In this document: piece after piece, positions 35,717 to 48,407 of the stretch | Layout of the letters: every line of letters begins with the position of its first letter | How positions within the stretch are numbered: the first letter of the stretch is position 1 | Origin: Pyrus communis | Lineage: Eukaryota; Streptophyta; Magnoliopsida; Rosales; Rosaceae | NCBI RefSeq assembly: GCF_963583255.1 | Contig: NC_084817.1 | Span: 6,471,121-6,535,120 of the forward strand | Length of the DNA stretch: 64,000 nt | Direction of reading: 5' to 3' | The notes under the pieces: generated by a model | Databases searched by the model: none | What the model was told of the DNA's origin: nothing | The model's input: the letters and a program-made list of their open reading frames with translations, nothing else | Translations under genes and position numbers: made by a program

Positions 35717-38519
35717 AAGAGCTTATGGACAAGGACGTGAAGTTAAGGTGGGTTTCTATTTCTAGGACCACCATCTTAGTAGCTACTGTTGTTAAAAGAT
35801 GAACCACAATTGAACAACCTATGTCCAAGTGAAACTCTCAATTTTGGCTTTTATTTACAGAAGGTGAAGTTGTCTCACGTCCTTCCAAACAACAATCATG
35901 GAATATGCGTACAAATATATGAGATAATTGCCTAATATTGCTTGTGGAACTTTGAACTGTAAAGTGTTCTATTTGGATGACTTATATAGAATTAGACATT
36001 GTCTTTTCCTTTTGTTTTTTTTTTTGGGGGGCCATGCATACACTCATATATTATTTGACATATGTTGCATTCAACAATAATATGGAGGAAGAAAGAAGGA
36101 GGAGAAGAAGCAGAAGTGTTTCTTACGCACGAATCCTGAAACAGGAGATTGCAAAAGACCATATGGAGATATGCGAAGCCTCCACCCTCCTCTTTTCTCT
36201 TCTGCAATCACCAAAACTAGGCATTGGTTTTGGCGGATATGGATAATGCAAATATCTATTAATAAACATTCATTCTTGTGTATTATTATAATATAGACTT
36301 CAATTTCCTTGGGTATATCGTACTGATAGTGCATGTTGGTTTCAACGGATCTGGTTTATCTAATAATGATGCTTAATTGTTAAACCCTACTACTTTCTTC
36401 CTTAATTATTACCTTCTTCGAATTCTTTGGAGACTTTTTTTATACCTAATGTTCGATAAATTATGTGGGATAGTTGTGAGAGGTGAGTACCCAGTCAATC
36501 AACACAATGTAATTGGTCGATTGGCCACTCATATTTGACAAATTAAATCTGTCCCTCGTTGGAGAATTTCTAACGATATTATACCGCCCCTTTTTTTCTA
36601 CATTACTTTTCCTTTATACAAACAAGGTTCAACTTGATTATTTGTGATTTGAGTATAAGCCTATAGCTAGTTACACCACTTTTCTAAACATCACTCTCTT
36701 AATGTAATGGCTTGTATTTAAAACATCACTCTCTTAATGCTGTGATTAATTAACATACAAGCTATTTGATTACGGCTACTTTTTCACATTTATATTACGA
36801 ACATGGAGATCATGAAAAAAGTAAACTTAAAGAAAGAAAGACCCTCAAAGCTGGAAGCATGACGATCAGAAAAGCTCGGATGTTCACTTTGGAATGAAAT
36901 GGGATCGATGGAATATAACTTTTGACAGTGAGAGAGAATATATAGTTGGAGCCCTAAATATACTTTCACGAACATACGAACGTCTGGTGAAAAGAAGGCA
37001 AAGAGATACAAAGTGGAATGAAGCAAAGAAAAGGCTGGGCAAAGTCCCCACAACAGAAACAAAGTGAAGAAAATAAAATCCACAGCTTTATAGGGAATAA
37101 GGAGGAGGAGGGTTGGAATGATTAAACTGAAAATGAAAAAGGAAAAAACAAACTATTTATGATTTAGCTTGAAATTAATATAGAATATTATGTAGGCTAA
37201 ATACGATTTTAGGGGAGGGAAAATGAAACAAACTAAATGATCGTTTGATAGTCTATTTCATTTTTATTTTGTATGCTACAGATAGGTAAAAAATATATGG
37301 GAAAAAGGAAGAGTGAAAATGGTGAAGGATGACGGAAGAAATGTAAGATAAATGTGAACGGAATGACCACATAATAAAACTAGAAACACAAAACTGAAAA
37401 AAAAAACTGTTTTCACTTTTAAGTTTCTGTTTTACATAACCATCATTTCTCTCCATACTCTCTTCCGACCTCCGTTCACCTCTCCCACACACTTTTCTTT
37501 TATCTTCAACACAAAATATAAAACTACAAAGTAAAAACAAAATGGTTATCAAGTGACATCCTTAAGAACTTCGGCAATATAAACAAAAATAAATGGTCTT
37601 AACCACTTTAGTTGTAACTGATCCCTTTTTAATACTGGTAAAATTTAGATATGATTAACTAGTTTCTAACCGTTTAGGAAATTAAGAAAAGAGGGATCAT
37701 GAGTTAATTAGGGAGGGAAAAGGCAATTAAAGTGCATGAGGATGAGTATGACAGGACTGAGTTCGGTTGGGGTTTGCGGTGGTGGAAGTGGAGGTGGAAA
37801 TAATAATGGAGTTTGCTAGTTGCTAGTTGCTAGATAGATAATAGAGGATGGTTTTACAATCATGGGGAAGCATATTCACTTTCCTCTTTGTCATCACTTT
37901 CTAAGGCATGATTAGATAAAAGTTTATCCATCTAATCTCCCTCCCTCACCCAAAATTAAACTTCATTTCCCTCCATTTACTTTTTCCCAAAATTAAACTA
38001 CAATCTTCCTCCCCAAGACTCATACCATAATAGCTCGTGTATTATATAGTGTTTGAAGAATGTGAGATCTTTATATAACACATCATCTATGAGCGATGAC
38101 AAATCATCTCGTGCAATTCAAATTACTCTGTCACGTTTTTTGACAAAAGTAAGAATATTATACTATAATGTGAGATTATATATACTTTTTTTTTTTAATG
38201 TAGAAATTATTATATATATTTGATCAGTTGATTACTATTGAAATCAATTATCAAACCATTGGGGTTTCTTCGGCTAACTGGCTTGGCTCAGCTGTCTTGA
38301 ACCTTAAGATGTTCCAAAGTCCTTTTTAAGCGTCCATGTGGGTTTCTTGGTTCTGTTTGATGGAAGGAAATAGAGTATTTCTAGTTATTAAGGGCCGGAC
38401 TCTATAATCTCCCAATTGCAGGCCAGTCCAGTTGTCTTATTTGAGGCCCATATGCTTGACGAGCCGGACTCTATAATCTATGTTTTCATTGAGTTTTTTT
38501 TTTTTTTTTTTCTTTTACA
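35717..38519. other. Intergenic stretch right of the copia element
   Basis: AT-rich. A 54-codon Arg/Ser-rich frame starting at 36082 has no known domain. The phrase CCGGACTCTATAATCT occurs twice (about 38396 and 38463). No supported gene. Confidence 0.5.
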
Positions 38520-38631
38520 GAAATTATTATTGACACTCCAAAAATCTAATTGTACGCTCTAAACTTTTTATAAAAAGAAATACTCTTATGAAAAATGCAC
38601 AATTAAAATTTTAAAGTGCAATAATAATTCT
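38520..38631. mobile_element. MITE family C copy (Mutator-like), diverged
   Basis: Inverted ends GAAATTATTATTGACACTCC and its near-complement ending in ATAATAATTC, with the family phrase CAAAAATCT inside. No clean target duplication is visible, unlike the copies at 46909-47039 and 62358-62476. A further fragment lies near 39098-39190. Confidence 0.65.
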
Positions 38632-38745
38632 CTTCTTAATTTATTTGTATTATTCTTGCACAAGCACGTACTAATCTTCTCTATACTGTTCTAATTTTAT
38701 CTTCTCTCATTCGGTCTAATTATCCTCTCCGTATCCTTTTTATGA

Positions 38746-38901
38746 GAATCCTAGAAATCCTCACATTCTAACCGTTCATTATATCATGCGGTCAGTTTTC
38801 GTTAATTACTATTTGTGTTTAATTTTAAATAATAAAATTCAAATAATTTCTGACGGCATGATATACAATGAATAACTAAGATATGAAGATCCCTAGGATC
38901 C
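38746..38901. mobile_element. Foldback MITE, family B
   Basis: Inverted ends GAATCCTAG...ATCATGCGGTCAG and the complement ending CCCTAGGATCC, arms about 50 bp, centre AT-rich with TAATTTTAAATAATAAAATT. Related to 53209-53402. Confidence 0.7.
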
Positions 38902-39407
38902 CCACAATTTGAATCCGGATGAGATCCAAATTTGTTCTAGTTTTATCTTCTCCCTATCTGTGTAATTTACTTTGATTTCACCTCAATAAAATTTCAACTC
39001 TTTTATATTTATAAATATATCTTTCCTTCGGTAACAAACATGGTTGAACTGTTAAATTTCTAAGGCAAATGCCAAAAATATATATAAATTATACAACTTT
39101 TATTGGTAATCCAAAAATCTCATTGTGCACTCCCCATGGCTGTATTTTTCTTTTTAAATATAAAAAGTTTATATGTGCACAAATTGAGTAAGTTTGAGAG
39201 CAACCCAAAACAAATTAATCTTCAATTAATTAACTAAACCAGTTTATATAACATTTTCTCAATTCCCACCCTTAAACCGGTTTAGCCGGTGGAGTGTACG
39301 ACTGGGGTTTTACACCCTTGCACGCTACATATATAAACCATCCGGCATTGTCCACCAAGCATAACCAAATAGCTTGTGCAAGAAAGCAGCATAACAAAAG
39401 GAGACAG

Positions 39408-39619
39408 ATTGTCTGCCTTCCTGTTTGGGTGCTCTTTCCATCCTCTTCTATTTATGCGGTCACGGTTAAACCATGTCAACATTTTATATTCCTATTGCTT
39501 TTTGTCTTATTATCTCTACAAAAAAAAAAAAAAATCAATATAAAATGTTGACGTGACTTAACCGTGACCGCACAAAATAAAAGATGGAAAATGGCACTCA
39601 AACAGGAGGGCAAACAATT
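39408..39619. mobile_element. Foldback MITE with long arms (about 83 bp)
   Basis: The left arm 39408-39490 and right arm 39537-39619 are inverted repeats across TTGTCTGCC, GTTTGGGTGC, GCGGTCACGGTTAA and TCAACATTTTATATT, with a 46-base loop containing an A14 run. Few mismatches. Transcribed, it would form a long near-perfect hairpin. Confidence 0.85.
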
Positions 39620-39621
39620 TG

Positions 39622-40273
39622 CCTCCAATTTATACCTCAACTCTTTTTAAGTAATACTAACAACTAAGCAGAAGAAATAATCACCTACTCCTTCGTTACG
39701 TTACGATGTATGATGCCACTAACGGACCAATAAAATGCAGCCACGTAATGCAATCCTGCTCAGGATGGTTCAAGGTTGGCTAACCACTCTTCTACTTCTG
39801 AGTTTCTAAGTTTGGCCACCCACACAAGGTTTGGCACTAAAAGGACAACAAAAGCATGTAACAGATTGAAAAAATATAGCATTTTTGGACACAAATGGAT
39901 ACATAGAAATGGCATGTCACTAATTTACATTATGAAGGAAAGTAGCATGCTTCAGCTTCTACCATTGTTCAGTCGATCTTCGTTCAACAAGTCAAAACAA
40001 AGTATTTCAGATTCAAATAGAAACAAACATGTACAGGAATATTAAGAAGCGAAGTGATTTCGCACAACCCTTTTTCTTCCCCTGCACTCCTCCCTTTGTT
40101 TCTCATTTGGATTGAAATAAATCACATGAGAATCAACGGGAGTGTTAAAATCACTTCCCATTTAAGAATCTTAAGAATAATGCTACTTATGTCAAAAAAT
40201 GACTAATGTCTATGAAACTCTTTACTCTTTATCCCTATTTTCGGATGCCCGCATAATGCCTGTCTCATAGGGT
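39622..40273. other. Short intergenic stretch before SBP1 3' end
   Basis: No recognisable gene or repeat; probably downstream flank of the RING gene. Confidence 0.45.
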
Positions 40274-40400
40274 AACAATGCATACTGACTTCGATAATAT
40301 TTCTATGATGTATGGCTTTGACATAAAAGATAAGAACAACAATGCATATGACTTTGATAATATTTATATGATGTATGGCTTTGAATTAAAAGATAAGAAC
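40274..40400. repeat. 64-bp tandem duplication at the 3' end of SBP1
   Basis: The units start at 40274 and 40338, each with AACAATGCAT, GATAATATTT, TATGATGTATGGCTTTGA and AAAAGATAAGAAC. It ends 17 bp before the stop codon of the RING gene, so it lies in its 3' UTR. Confidence 0.85.
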
Positions 40401-40416
40401 TTTCTAATTTAACACA

Positions 40417-43318
40417 TTACAAATATACCTCCATGCCGATAAACTTAGAGGACTGACAGAGAGGGCAGATGCTGAGCTTAGTTTCACAATCTTTACACAG
40501 GCAAAGATGCTTGCAAGGTAATAGAAGCATGCACACTTCATTGACTCGGCAGGCCTTGCAAGTCATCATCTCTTTCCCGTCATTATTCTCCTTGCAACAC
40601 ATTTCCAAATTGATCGAACGGCCATTGCAGCAAGAAGCTGTATCATCTACCTCACTGTCACCGCATCCTTCTTTACTATCTCTACTTTGAGCATATACAT
40701 GCTGAAGATTAAACCTTAGAGTTGAGATCATGTTTTCATTGCGCCTGGCTAGCTGTTGCCAAGCACCTGCTTCAACAGTCAACTGTTCCATTTGCTCTTC
40801 AAGCTCCATATTCTTCTCGTTAATGCTCTCCACTTCTGCTTCTTTCTCTCGCAGCCTCCGATGAACTTTGTCTTCCAAAGCCGAGAGGGTCTGAAGTTGT
40901 GTGGCTAGGACCTTGTCCATGATAGTTTGCCGCAGTTGGTCACCCTACAAATTAAGAAATTAGAGTTAGTTTGATCAGTTCAAGAATCTATCGAATGGTT
41001 GTTTCTTGCTAGTAAGTACACACGTTGACATAAAAGCAATCACCAAAAAGCAATTGGGACCCACAAAATATCCAACAAACCAAAAATAGAAGGCCCAACG
41101 TGAAAACCCCAGAGAGATTCTTGAGAAAAGAAAAAAAAAAGTTACAGAATTTGCCAGAATAAGAAAATTTCTTAGTAATTCATTTCTTGTCAATACAATT
41201 CTCAACAGCTCCTCCAGAATGGCTAAGGGCACGTAAACCATCCACCCGGTACCACTACACACTTCTACTAAGGGTGAAGAATTCAAAGGGATCAAATAGG
41301 AAATCATAGTCTGGTCCCCCAAGGAATCTAACTAGCAAAAGAAGACTTAACCACAAATTTACAAACCACACTTTCCTCACACCACCACTTCTACAGCCTT
41401 AAGCCGCAAGGATCCTCCATCAAAATGGAATACTTAAGAACATTATCCGAGTTTGCAAAATCTAGTTCATTTTATTAGGACTCGGCCTCTCATTGTTTAA
41501 GTAATGACTCCAATTCACTAAATACAGTTCACATTTAGATTGTATCCATAGTTGTGAAGAGTAGGAATCAAAATTTATCAGATTATAGTCCACCGGATGA
41601 AGCATTTTACTATTAAAAGAAGTGCCATAAATTTAGTAACAAATGGCACATACTTTAGTCATAGATGTTGAATCATGATTGGATGCAAAGATTATATGTT
41701 ATGTGTCATGTGACTTGTGACTTGGGAAGTTGATAATATTTTGGGTTAACATCTTGAACTGAACTAAATTACACGCAGTGCCATCTCTATTCTCTAATCA
41801 TAATGGCCTCGAACATAACAAATCATTTAAGTAATGGTAAATAACGTGGACATAATCTGTATATAAATATCAATGACCATTTCAAAAAAGGCAAAGGGAT
41901 AATAGTCATATAATTCTGTGCTACACTAGAAATGTTGATTTTCTAGTTTCTGGGTATGAGAATCGTTGAAATACTACTTAGCCAGTTAACCGAACTGCTA
42001 CTAAACTTAACAACCTATTATAGATGAAAATCAAACATGTCAGTAATTGAAATCAAACCATGGATTTTATAGATGAATATCAAACATGTCAGTAATTGAA
42101 ATCAAACCATGGATTTTATAGATGAAAATCATCCTAAACGAAATACAAGAATCTGCGATAAAAAAATTATTAGTAGTTCAAACCCGTACATAAACTCAAC
42201 AAAAATGGCATGATCATCAAGGCAATGACATAACACCACTCTATAGACAAACATATACAAAAATGTAAAAACACTGATCATCAGCATATTAAGTAAGCAT
42301 CTAAAAAAGTTCCTACAAAACATTCAACAAAGCAACAAGAAGATAAGGTCTTTTCCAAGAAACAAGACCTGGGCCTTGAGGAATCTATCAATCTCAGCAT
42401 CCTGTCGTTGTAGCTCATGATCAATGTCATCACTGATAAGTGACAGCAACGATGAGTCCCCTGTAGAAGCCATTCGAGTATTGTCAAGGGACAAACCCAA
42501 GCCTGTGGAGACCGATTGCGGTTGCAGGAAATCAATGGACGATATTTGTGAGTTGTTCTCCAGGAAATTCTGTTCCTTTAGCTTTTTCCTTTTGGATTCG
42601 AACCCGTAATGACACTGCAAATCGGCGCCATTATCGCTGCCATCCGTTACAGCCACCGGACCGGGCGCGAATCCAACTACATGAACTAAAAAGAAGACAC
42701 CACTTATTTCAGGTAATGTTCCACAAGCTCAAGATCAAATAATCAAGGCTCTGTTTGGTTTCTAAGAAAATCTAGGAAAAGATAAGGGGCAAAAATGTCA
42801 CGGAATAATTAAAGTCTTGAACTTTAAGCAATTAAGTTATTAAATTTTGATAAATTCAGATCAAATTCGCAGCGAAAACACGGAAATGACGCTAAAGTGA
42901 CCATTTTTATCTAAAACCCTCTGGAAATTGGAGCACTGGATTTAAAAAATCCAAACTTTTTGGCTTGGCAATGTTACAGATTCTGGGCAACCAAACAGAG
43001 CATAAGAAAATTAAAGAAAAGGAGGAGGAAAGAGAAATTACAGGGCGGGACGTAAGGAGGATGCTGCTGGGGGTGATCGTGTAAATTGCCAGGGTCGTAA
43101 TACGCCACCGCCGGCGACATCTGGCCGTCGATTGTGTACAAATTTCTACACCAAAAATGTGGAAAAAGAAATAGAGATTAAAATAAATAAATAAATAAAT
43201 AAGGAGAAGTCATTAATATTAGACGAAATTGATGAAATAATTACCTGAAAGACATGGATTGTTGCTGCTGTTGTTGGGGTGGGTAGTGCTGTTGGAAATG
43301 GTGCTGGGGAACAGCCAT
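40417..43318 (-). CDS. SBP1: RING E3 ubiquitin ligase, S-ribonuclease-binding protein 1 / BOI-related family
   Basis: Four exons: 43318-43245, 43145-43042, 42676-42369 and 40944-40417 (TAA at 40417-40419). All introns are GT-AG (99, 365 and 1,424 bp), and the phases join to 337 codons. The protein opens MAVPQHHFQQHY with a Gln tract, then SFRNLYTIDGQ and PPYVPPFGFAPGPV, typical of the SBP1 group (Arabidopsis At1g45976). A basic SKRKKLK nuclear-type signal lies in the middle, and a coiled coil follows at about 165-235 with the WAVY-like AGAWQQLARRNE. A C-terminal RING is at 291-326 (CKACRVNEV...PCKHLCLCKDC...CPLC). The family transfers ubiquitin in cytosol or nucleus; petunia SBP1 binds S-RNases, and Arabidopsis relatives restrain DELLA responses and cell death. 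The exact role here is inferred from family. Confidence 0.93.
42021..42131. repeat. 49-bp tandem repeat in SBP1 intron 3
   Basis: Just over two copies of a unit beginning TAGATGAAAATCAAACATG (42021, 42070, partial at 42119). Confidence 0.9.
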
Positions 43319-43612
43319 ATCTATTGAGGTTCTAGAGAGAGAGAGTCGGAGAGTTTTAGAGAGATAAGGAGAGAGTTCCTTTCTCCGCTGGGACAGAAAT
43401 GGAGAGAGAGAGAGAGAGAGAGGTTGCTTATTGCTTGTGTGAAAGGCACAACTGGCTCGCTGGCCGTGGGAAGATTCCATCTTTATTTTTCACCGCTTGT
43501 CCTCATTTGTTATCAGGCTTCTTATTTGTGGGCTTTTTTTGGTAAATCCCACAAATTTTACTCTTGCTCTAATAGCTTGGGTCCCATTTTATCGGGCCTG
43601 ATAACGAATAAA
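43319..43612. other. SBP1 5' UTR and proximal promoter
   Basis: A (GA)n-rich leader at about 43330-43420 precedes the ATG. No clear TATA box. Confidence 0.45.
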
Positions 43613-43745
43613 GAAAAGAGAAGTTCGGTTAAGTCACACAATGAAAAACTTAATTTAATATTAAATTTACCTTCAATAAGATTCAAACCTAAAACCTCTC
43701 ACTTACAAATTAAGAAGAATATCATTAAATTGTAATACTAAGTGA
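43613..43745 (-). mobile_element. Degraded SINE-like sequence
   Basis: On the minus strand a GTAAGTGAGAGGTTTTAGG segment and a B-box-like GGTTTGAATCTT are recognisable and resemble the SINE at 14531-14746, but ends and target duplications are not clear. Confidence 0.4.
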
Positions 43746-45426
43746 TAATAATGATAATTCCTGTGGGTTGACATTTGACATGATCTTACAACTCAATGAA
43801 GGTGTTCATGGGTCGGGTCGGGCTCACGTCGAGAAGGATTGGACACGTACAGTCTCTTCTAACCCAACATAATTAGTAATTGTTTTCCAAGCCCAAAAAT
43901 GATGCGAGTTCGTAGTCCGTATTTCACACAATATGTTTCGAGTTCAATTCCTAATGCTAGTGAATCATACAATAGAAATTGAAATATCTTTATGAGTTTC
44001 TTCAACCTCCCAAAAAGTGATAATAAATCCAGTATCTAATCCTTTTTAATGAAAAAAAAAAAAAACACGATACGAATACTAAAAGTGACATGATTACTAA
44101 AAATATTATGAATCGGGTTAATGTTCAAGCCCAAACTTACATAAGGTTTATATCAAATAAAAGGGTAACGTTTTCATACTATGTAACATTCATACTAAGG
44201 GCTTTTTCAAATTAAAATTGTAAGTTGGAAAAATTAAGAGAAGGTAAGAGAATCTCCAAATGAGACATCAAATATTGAACACTAAATTTCAACTTGATGA
44301 TCTACGTGGTAGTTTGACATCATACTAAAATTACATCTCTGACCAATGTGTCTAATATATTATTTTATATTTTAATATATTAACTTTTCAAATCATATTA
44401 AATGCTAAAAGAAGTATAAATAACTTTTCAGTACTATTTAGTGTTTAGTTATCTCCTCCGTGCTTAATTTCGCTGTTTTCGTATATATGCAGGAGAGCGA
44501 GTTCACAACAATTGGGCTCGGTTGGTTTTGGCTCTATGGTTAGATTTTACACCAAAAAACATCAAAAGTATTGCCTCCATAAGTGACGCAATATACAATA
44601 CATGCTAAAGTCTTCATCGCAAAATACTTTTGATGAAGACTTTAGCATGTATTGCCTAATGTTACTCTCCTCGTGGCCCACAAGGTTTTCTAGGCCCACG
44701 CCCTATATATGGTCCTCATGGCCCAAGCTCTATTCAAGTTCCAACAAATCACAACTCCCACCGCGGTCGAAAGGGAGATGCCACTTCCATCGAATCCCTA
44801 ACAAATCGTAAGAACCACCTTAACATCCATAATTCAGTATCTTAAAAATCAAGAATCATCTAGGAACTAATTTATCCATTCACATTCATTCTTTCCTTTA
44901 TTCACATTCATGAATTCCTCTTATGACTTTCTCATACGATATATAACAAGGAGAAATGTAAAGAGACTCTTTTAAAGTGGGATTCTTCATAAAATTTTTT
45001 ATCGCCTTATATTTTAATATCAATTTAAATGCTTTCATTATAAAATATTATACCAAAACTACGAAGCAATTAATTAGTGATCTCATGTGCTTATAGCCAC
45101 CGAAAAGAAAAAAAAAATTACGAATTACGAATTACAATAATTTCATACTTTTTCAATTACAATAAAATGAAAATAAAAATGAATAAATAAATAAGAGAGA
45201 GAATGTGTGAATATAGTAAGCAGTAATACAACCTGAAAATCAACACTCATCTTGGGCACTCGGGCAGACCAAAAGTCCCAAACCGTGTTTTCTTTTCCTC
45301 CCTCACAGTCTGCCCGAACTCCACAAGTCTACCCGCTGAGTTGTCCCACCACTTGTCCTCTTCAACGAAAACAAAGAAAAAGAATAATTTTTAACGAATT
45401 TCGTGTGCTTCCTCCTCCTATGTCGA
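43746..45426. other. Intergenic between SBP1 and the CC1-like gene
   Basis: Contains a perfect 23-bp hairpin (44596-44654) and the 3' flank of the CC1-like gene, of which 44820-45480 has a relative at 62085-62690. No other gene seen. Confidence 0.5.
44596..44654. other. Perfect 23-bp inverted repeat with 13-base loop
   Basis: The arms 44596-44618 and 44632-44654 are exact reverse complements, starting CAATACATGCTAAAGTC. A second, overlapping pair (ATCAAAAGTATT near 44562 and AATACTTTTGAT near 44623) could form an alternative fold. Perfect arms suggest recent origin or selection. It might be a small-RNA hairpin, a MITE remnant or an inverted duplication; the sequence does not decide. Confidence 0.75.
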
Positions 45427-46569
45427 TCAACTAGTGGTGCAGTTCGTGAGCTTGATCGGAACGTTGAGCTTCTTGGGATCAAAAGTCACAGAACAATCAA
45501 CCCGTCGGTTGAATTTCGGCTTCACCAACTTCCCCAAAACGTAGGCTCTGGATCGGATCACGAAGCTCAGCTGCAGCGGCACCGGCAGCGCCGTCGTCCC
45601 CGTCACGCTGTTCATGCTCGCGCCGCTTCCGTACAGCGGTATTTTATCGCCAAATACCCGAACGCTGATCGATCTTTGACTCTTCCTCGATTGATAAAAC
45701 TTTTTAATCTGCAAAACCCAATTGAGATTAACGATCTAATCGATGACTTAATGGATGAAACTATGAAAGTTAAGTATTGAAATTGGAAATTGGACTTACT
45801 GGACCGGAGGCGATTGTGATTTGGAAGTATGATAGATCTAGAGGCTTCGGCATTACGTGCATTCCGAAGAACGTGCCGGTGTTGCGGAATGTGAACTTCA
45901 CTGTGGAATTGACTGAGATCATATCAGTGGAAACGCCGGTGGAATCCGAACCCGCTTGAATCTTGAACTGTTCGAACGTCACACTCTGCAATTATACAAA
46001 ATTCACCCGAATTAATCACTACCCAGATAATCAATTTTCCAAATGGAGATTGATAATCGACAATGGCGAATCGGACGAACCTTCATGGTGATCTTGGGCT
46101 TCATGGGCCTACTGGCGCCCCAGAGAATCAGAGCGAACATGGAGAAGAGGAGGAAGAAACCGAGAACGAAAGCTGGAAAGTAGCACCGCCGTGGGAAGCC
46201 TTTGGATCCCTCTTCTCCCTCCAGAAGGCCTTCCTCTTCGATGACGGCTTGCTCCTTCCACGGCTTCTGTCCCTTCCGGTTGTGGCGGGACCCGTCATTG
46301 GGGTTGATCTTTCGGGATCCGGATTTGAGGGACCCGGAGAACCGGGTGGAGGAGGACTCGCGGGAGTGGCGGCCGATGGAGGAGTGGGAGTGGGGAGGGG
46401 AGCCGGAGGGACTGATGACAGGGGTGGACTGAAAAGACGTCGTGGTTTTCTCTCCATCGTGGGAGTCGCGCGAGGGGCTCTGGACGTAGTAGACTGGGCG
46501 GCGGCCTGGGGATCTAGTGGGTGACGACGGCGCGAGGCTGGTCACCTCGGAGTCGGTCTTGGCGTGCAT
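45427..46569 (-). CDS. CC1: Companion of Cellulose Synthase protein (CC1/CC2 type, LEA_2-like fold)
   Basis: Three exons: 46569-46081, 45985-45800 and 45708-45427 (TGA at 45427-45429), with 95- and 91-bp GT-AG introns, all phase 0; 318 residues. The cytosolic N-terminal part (1-130) begins MHAKTDSEVTSLAPSSP and has VYYVQSPSRDSHDGEK, SFQSTPVISP and SHSSIGRHSRESS, closely matching Arabidopsis At1g45688 (CC1) and At5g42860 (CC2). A single membrane helix follows at 131-151 (FPAFVLGFFLLFSMFALILW), then an apoplastic LEA_2-like domain (to 318). In Arabidopsis CC proteins travel with the cellulose synthase complex, bind microtubules through the N-terminal region and sustain cellulose synthesis under salt stress. 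The apoplastic Pro-rich insert of CC1 is shorter here. The 5' region after the ATG is GC-rich. Confidence 0.93.
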
Positions 46570-46713
46570 TGCAGCGGACTTTGGATTGTTTGGTTTCGAT
46601 TCGGAGTTGCTTTAATGGAGGAGCTAAGCTGCGCTGAGCTGAGCTAGTGTGGAGCAAGATTATACCTTACTGCGGTGGAGAGGAAAGACAAAAGTCACAA
46701 AAGTGGGGTGATA

Positions 46714-46747
<34 letters not shown>

Positions 46748-46908
46748 TAAAAAAGAATAACTGCTGGCAAATTATGATTATTCATTCTTGTTGAAAACCG
46801 ATAAAACTCACAAATACATTTTAACATTTTTCTAGCCACAAGTCTAACTTCTACACTAACAGCGGGTTTCGAACTCAAAATCTCAAATTTTTAATGCTGA
46901 TTTTTAAT
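46570..46908. other. CC1-like gene upstream region with (TTA)n microsatellite
   Basis: Probable 5' UTR and promoter, with a TTA/ATT trinucleotide run at 46716-46747. The start of the duplicated block (about 46780) lies here. Confidence 0.5.
46716..46747. repeat. (TTA)n microsatellite
   Basis: About 32 bases of ATT/TTA units. Confidence 0.93.
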
Positions 46909-47039
46909 GGAAAGTGTTATTGACACTACAAAAATATCATTCTACATTCTTCACAAGTATATACAAGTATATTTTTCTTTCCAAATATAGAAAGTTTAAA
47001 GTGTAGAATAAGATTTTTTAAATGTCATTAACAATTCCT
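46909..47039. mobile_element. MITE family C, polymorphic between duplicate units
   Basis: TIR-like ends GGAAAGTGTTATTGACA and the complement ending TGTCATTAACAATTCC. Flanked by TTTTTAAT on both sides (46901-46908 and 47040-47047). The matching position in unit 2 (near 53885) reads straight through as an empty site. Target duplications of 8-9 bp suit a Mutator-type MITE. Confidence 0.82.
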
Positions 47040-48407
47040 TTTTTAATTAGGGGATTAATGTTTGTGATTTGGTGGGTGAGAAAGTTTGGGTTAGGCGAAA
47101 TAATGGGAACTAATTAAACTGACAGACATATCACAGTTGGCACCGATCGAATGTCATATGACAAATTGCCAGATACTCTTATATGTTGCTGTTGTTCGTA
47201 AATAATTCACGCACTCACTTTTTTTTTTTATCTTTCACACATTATTATATAAAGGTTTTTTTATTAGCATTTTATTAATTGTTGAATACATCCTATTTAA
47301 TATTTATTGTTAAATGACAGGTATAAAATGACTATATAAACCCTAAAAAGTAAAGAAAAACAATTATTTACTCCCTACACCCCAAATGGCTTAAAAAAGA
47401 TCCTATCCAACTATAAATTATATATAATTTTGTATACACCTACACTCACAATGCCGTGATTATGTTTTTTTTTTTTTTATAAAAAAAATGTTAAGGATTC
47501 TGCAACATTAGAGATGGAGTACTCTGAAATATTCAAGTCTTCTTTGAGATAGTGTAGTAGAGATCTTTTTTTTTTTTTCTTTTGCTAAAAATGTTCAAGC
47601 ACGTTTGCTATTTATTTATTAGGATGGTTTGTGGTGCAATTTCATTCAAGCATGATTGCAGAACCGAGAATCTACATGGACACAGCAATAGCAAAATCAA
47701 ATAGCCCTTTCATGATTCCTTATTTAAGAAAAGCCAGCAAAATAACTATTTCTGAGTTTAAAATCAAATTCACATTTAGAGCTTAATTCCCCTAAATTGA
47801 CAAAAATCGTGGAGCAGTAGAACCATGCGCACTATTTGTGTGCTGAAGACAAAGGGTTTAAGTTTATTTTTAGGAAATGATGAAGACTCGAGGTAGATTT
47901 TGGCGTGGGTTGTGTGGGTTGTGTGGGGTGTATGAAATGTGTGGGTGTGAGGGTTGTTTCAGTTAGTAAGTAGGGTGTATTAAGATAATTTTTAATTTAA
48001 AAAGTAAATGTGAGGCGTTTTAAATATGTGAGGTGTCTTCATCAATATATGGGATGTTAATAAAACAATCTTTATATAATTATTATTTATTATTTATATT
48101 TAATTTGTTCAATTTAATGGATACAAACAAAAAGAACTGCAAAAAACTAAAAAAAAATGTGTGAGAATCAAAATCTACTTTCTTGGTCTAAAGTGATTAT
48201 ACCTTCTTCCAATTATAATATTGCTAGTTCACTTGTATTAAAAAAATAAGAGTTGATTATGTGTTTAGGGGAAATTATTGAATGTAAACAATCAAATTTT
48301 GTACTTTAACAATCGTAATTTTTTTTTAATACAACAATATCTTTACAATAAGAAATAGGGGGCATTAGGCTAGGCTACCCAATGAGAACTCTATAACAAG
48401 TCGTATC

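Noticed and set aside
36082..36246. Arg-rich small ORF (54 codons)
   Set aside because: No homology recognised and no supporting splice or promoter signal.
37253..37552. 99-codon minus-strand frame with hydrophobic start
   Set aside because: AT-rich intergenic context, no conserved motif and no gene-like neighbours.
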